Origin: Acidobacteriota bacterium
GTDB lineage: Bacteria; Acidobacteriota; Terriglobia; Acidoferrales; UBA7541
NCBI GenBank assembly: GCA_019239815.1
Contig: JAFAZL010000015.1
Coordinates: 1-8,019, forward strand
Direction: 5' to 3'
DNA: 8,019 bases
Part shown: positions 6,771-8,019 of the stretch, in pieces
How positions within the stretch are numbered: the stretch's first letter is position 1
How the letters are laid out: every line of letters starts with the position of its first letter
Notes under the pieces: generated by a model
Seen by the model: the letters and a program-made list of their open reading frames with translations, nothing else
Databases searched by the model: none
Told to the model about the DNA's origin: nothing
Made by a program: the position numbers and the translations under genes

Positions 6771-6818
6771 CCAAGGTCTTGTAGGGCGGGGCTTGCTCCG
6801 CCCCTCGCTGCGTCTTGG
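6771..6818. repeat. REP-like GC-rich palindrome
   Basis: A stem of GGGCGGGG (6784-6791) and CTCCGCCC (6796-6803) closes a CTTG tetraloop, with one G-T wobble in the stem. Outer arms CCAAG (6771-6775) and CTTGG (6814-6818) frame it. It starts directly after the TPR stop codon. There is no T-run, so intrinsic termination is unlikely by itself. Extragenic GC-rich palindromes of this style are often members of dispersed REP-type families, but copy number cannot be seen in this window. Confidence 0.5.
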
Positions 6819-6857
6819 CACAACCTCATCCGTCGCGCCGCCGCCCACCTTTCCACG

Positions 6858-6884
6858 TTGACCTCCTCCCAACCCCAATGTAAT
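6858..6884 (+). promoter_or_regulatory. Weak candidate promoter for the IPT lipoprotein
   Basis: TTGACC (6858-6863, 5 of 6 to TTGACA) and TGTAAT (6879-6884, 5 of 6 to TATAAT) are spaced by 15 bases, shorter than optimal. It would give a leader of about 200 bases before the ATG at 7100. This is the best match I found by eye in the gap, but the spacing weakens it. Confidence 0.28.
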
Positions 6885-7099
6885 CATCTAAAGTTGTTCG
6901 ACCCGCATTTTTCGCGTCAGTCGCGGTAACAGCGCCGAGCCCGGCTTCTGCGGCAGTCGGATGGCGCCACGAGACCGGTATGTGTCGGGTCAACGCTCGG
7001 CGGCAATCTCGCATCTCACTCCGCAAGCATTCTGGTGTTGCGTCCGCCGCGTAGAAGCACCGCGCGATATCCGCGGCTATAGACTTTCAAGGAGTTTCA

Positions 7100-8019
7100 A
7101 TGAAGTTGTTCGCCAAGCTTGATGGCGCGCCGCATATCGCGGCCAAAATGAAGGTGTCGGTTACGCACGGCGCCAAAGCAGTTCCCGCATTTGCATTTCT
7201 TGCCGCCTTCATCGCTTCGCTTTTCGCCGTCTCCGGCTGCAACGATTACGGCAACACCTTTCAGGTACCGACTGGCGTAGCTACTGCTTTTATTGCTCCC
7301 TCGCAAGCCAACGCCGGCGGAGCCGCGTTCACGCTCACGGTCACTGCCGGCGCGAGTGGCACTGGCTATGTCGCTCAAAGCGTCGTGCAGTGGAACGGTA
7401 AAACCATCCCCACGACAGTCGTCAGCGCCAGTGTCCTAACCGCAACCGTTTCTGCCGATCTCATCGCCAAACCGGGCACCGCCTATATCCAGACGCTCAG
7501 TCCCCACTCCGGTGCCGGCACCAATGGTCTTTCCAACGTAGTCACATTCCTCGTCAATCCTCCCGCCAACCCCGTCCCATCCGTCACTTCCATGTCGCCC
7601 ACTTCAGCCGCCGCCGGCGGTGCATCCTTCACGCTCACTGTGAACGGCTCCAACTTCATTTCGAATTCGGATCCTACCCAAGCCTCCCAAGTTCGCTTCA
7701 ATCTTGGCCCCACGCAAACTTCGCTGCCAATCCTCAATATCACGTCAACGCAAATTCAGGCGACCGTCGATTCCTCCCTTCTCGTCAATTCCACCACAGC
7801 CGCTGTCACCGCCATCGTTACCGTCTACAATCCGCCGGCGGCAGGCACCGCCCCTGGAAATGGCGGCGTACAAAATCCAAACTCCGGTGGCGGCGGCACG
7901 AGTCCGAACGGCCTCTCATTCACTGTCAATCCCGCCGGCGCAAGCCCGGGTGTTGCACCGCGTGCCGAAGCTGCCGAGGATACGCCTGCCGTCAGCGCCG
8001 ACGGACGTTACGTCGCATA
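7100..8019 (+). CDS. Lipoprotein with two IPT/TIG domains, probably followed by a WD40-like propeller; C-terminus cut
   Basis: The frame stays open for 306 residues to the window end. A strong AAGGAG (7089-7094) lies 5 bases before the ATG. The N-terminus is a long basic n-region, a hydrophobic segment (about 28-44) and a lipobox VSGC with lipidated Cys47; Asn at +2 predicts outer-membrane sorting by E. coli rules, which may not hold here. Two IPT/TIG immunoglobulin-like domains follow: about 60-153, and about 160-277 (PSVTSMSPTSAAAGGASFTL at its start), the second with a Gly/Asn-rich insertion near 249-270. The last residues, PAVSADGRYVA (296-306), match the beginning of a PD40/WD40-like TolB-type propeller blade, so the full protein should continue with such repeats. 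Likely role: cell-surface binding or adhesion; the ligand is unknown. An alternative start at Met17 lacks a ribosome site. Confidence 0.87.
   Translation, partial: MKLFAKLDGAPHIAAKMKVSVTHGAKAVPAFAFLAAFIASLFAVSGCNDYGNTFQVPTGVATAFIAPSQANAGGAAFTLTVTAGASGTGYVAQSVVQWNGKTIPTTVVSASVLTATVSADLIAKPGTAYIQTLSPHSGAGTNGLSNVVTFLVNPPANPVPSVTSMSPTSAAAGGASFTLTVNGSNFISNSDPTQASQVRFNLGPTQTSLPILNITSTQIQATVDSSLLVNSTTAAVTAIVTVYNPPAAGTAPGNGGVQNPNSGGGGTSPNGLSFTVNPAGASPGVAPRAEAAEDTPAVSADGRYVA

Larger units (their letters stand above)
6771..7099 (+). other. Non-coding gap before the IPT lipoprotein
   Basis: A 329-base stretch without a supportable gene. It holds the GC hairpin at 6784-6803 near the TPR stop, a candidate promoter at 6858-6884 and the ribosome site for the 7100 start. 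Short open frames (for example 6961 and 6980, plus) lack ribosome sites and recognisable products. No tRNA, known riboswitch or transposon end was recognised. Confidence 0.6.

Noticed and set aside
7078..7083. TATAGA as a -10 box for the lipoprotein gene
   Set aside because: Transcription would begin at the ribosome site itself, and no -35 hexamer is found at the right distance.
6961..7122. Short open frame of about 53 codons overlapping the lipoprotein start
   Set aside because: It lacks a ribosome site, is out of frame with the lipoprotein, and its product has no recognisable features.

Overview
The window looks like chromosomal DNA of a Gram-negative bacterium of moderate to high GC content, most plausibly an acidobacterium (Acidobacteriota, Terriglobia-like). 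This is inferred from the combination of a very large LmbE/PIG-L deacetylase with a C-terminal glutaminase-like fold, exported IPT/TIG proteins that run into a WD40-like propeller, and Sec or lipoprotein signals on many products. No rRNA, tRNA, CRISPR array, transposase or phage gene was seen, so the taxonomy rests on gene style only.

Layout. Positions 1-302 (minus) hold the N-terminal third of a classical short-chain dehydrogenase, cut by the window edge. A divergent intergenic region (303-491) contains a plausible sigma70 promoter flanked by two inverted repeats and leads into a 97-residue two-helix membrane protein (492-785, plus), followed by a terminator-like fold. Three minus-strand genes then read right to left: an APC-family amino acid/polyamine permease (5728-4274), a membrane-anchored or secreted PIG-L/LmbE deacetylase of 857 residues (4277-1704, overlapping the permease by 4 bases as ATGA), and, after a 131-base gap, an exported NTF2-like/DUF4440 protein (1572-967). 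Divergent from the permease, with only 19 bases between start codons, is an exported tetratricopeptide-repeat protein (5748-6770, plus). A 329-base gap with a REP-like GC hairpin separates it from a lipoprotein with two IPT/TIG domains (7100 to the window end, open), which appears to enter a PD40/WD40-like propeller at the edge.

How the genes may work together. The permease and deacetylase are translationally coupled and are very likely one operon. The sequence suggests that the deacetylase acts on the outer face of the inner membrane and that the permease imports or exports a related amine-containing compound. The substrate cannot be read from the sequence. The NTF2-like gene may be the last member of that operon or have its own promoter. 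I saw no convincing new defence, mobile or RNA-guided system. The most unusual item is the exported deacetylase/permease pair, followed by the palindromes around the promoter of the small membrane protein.
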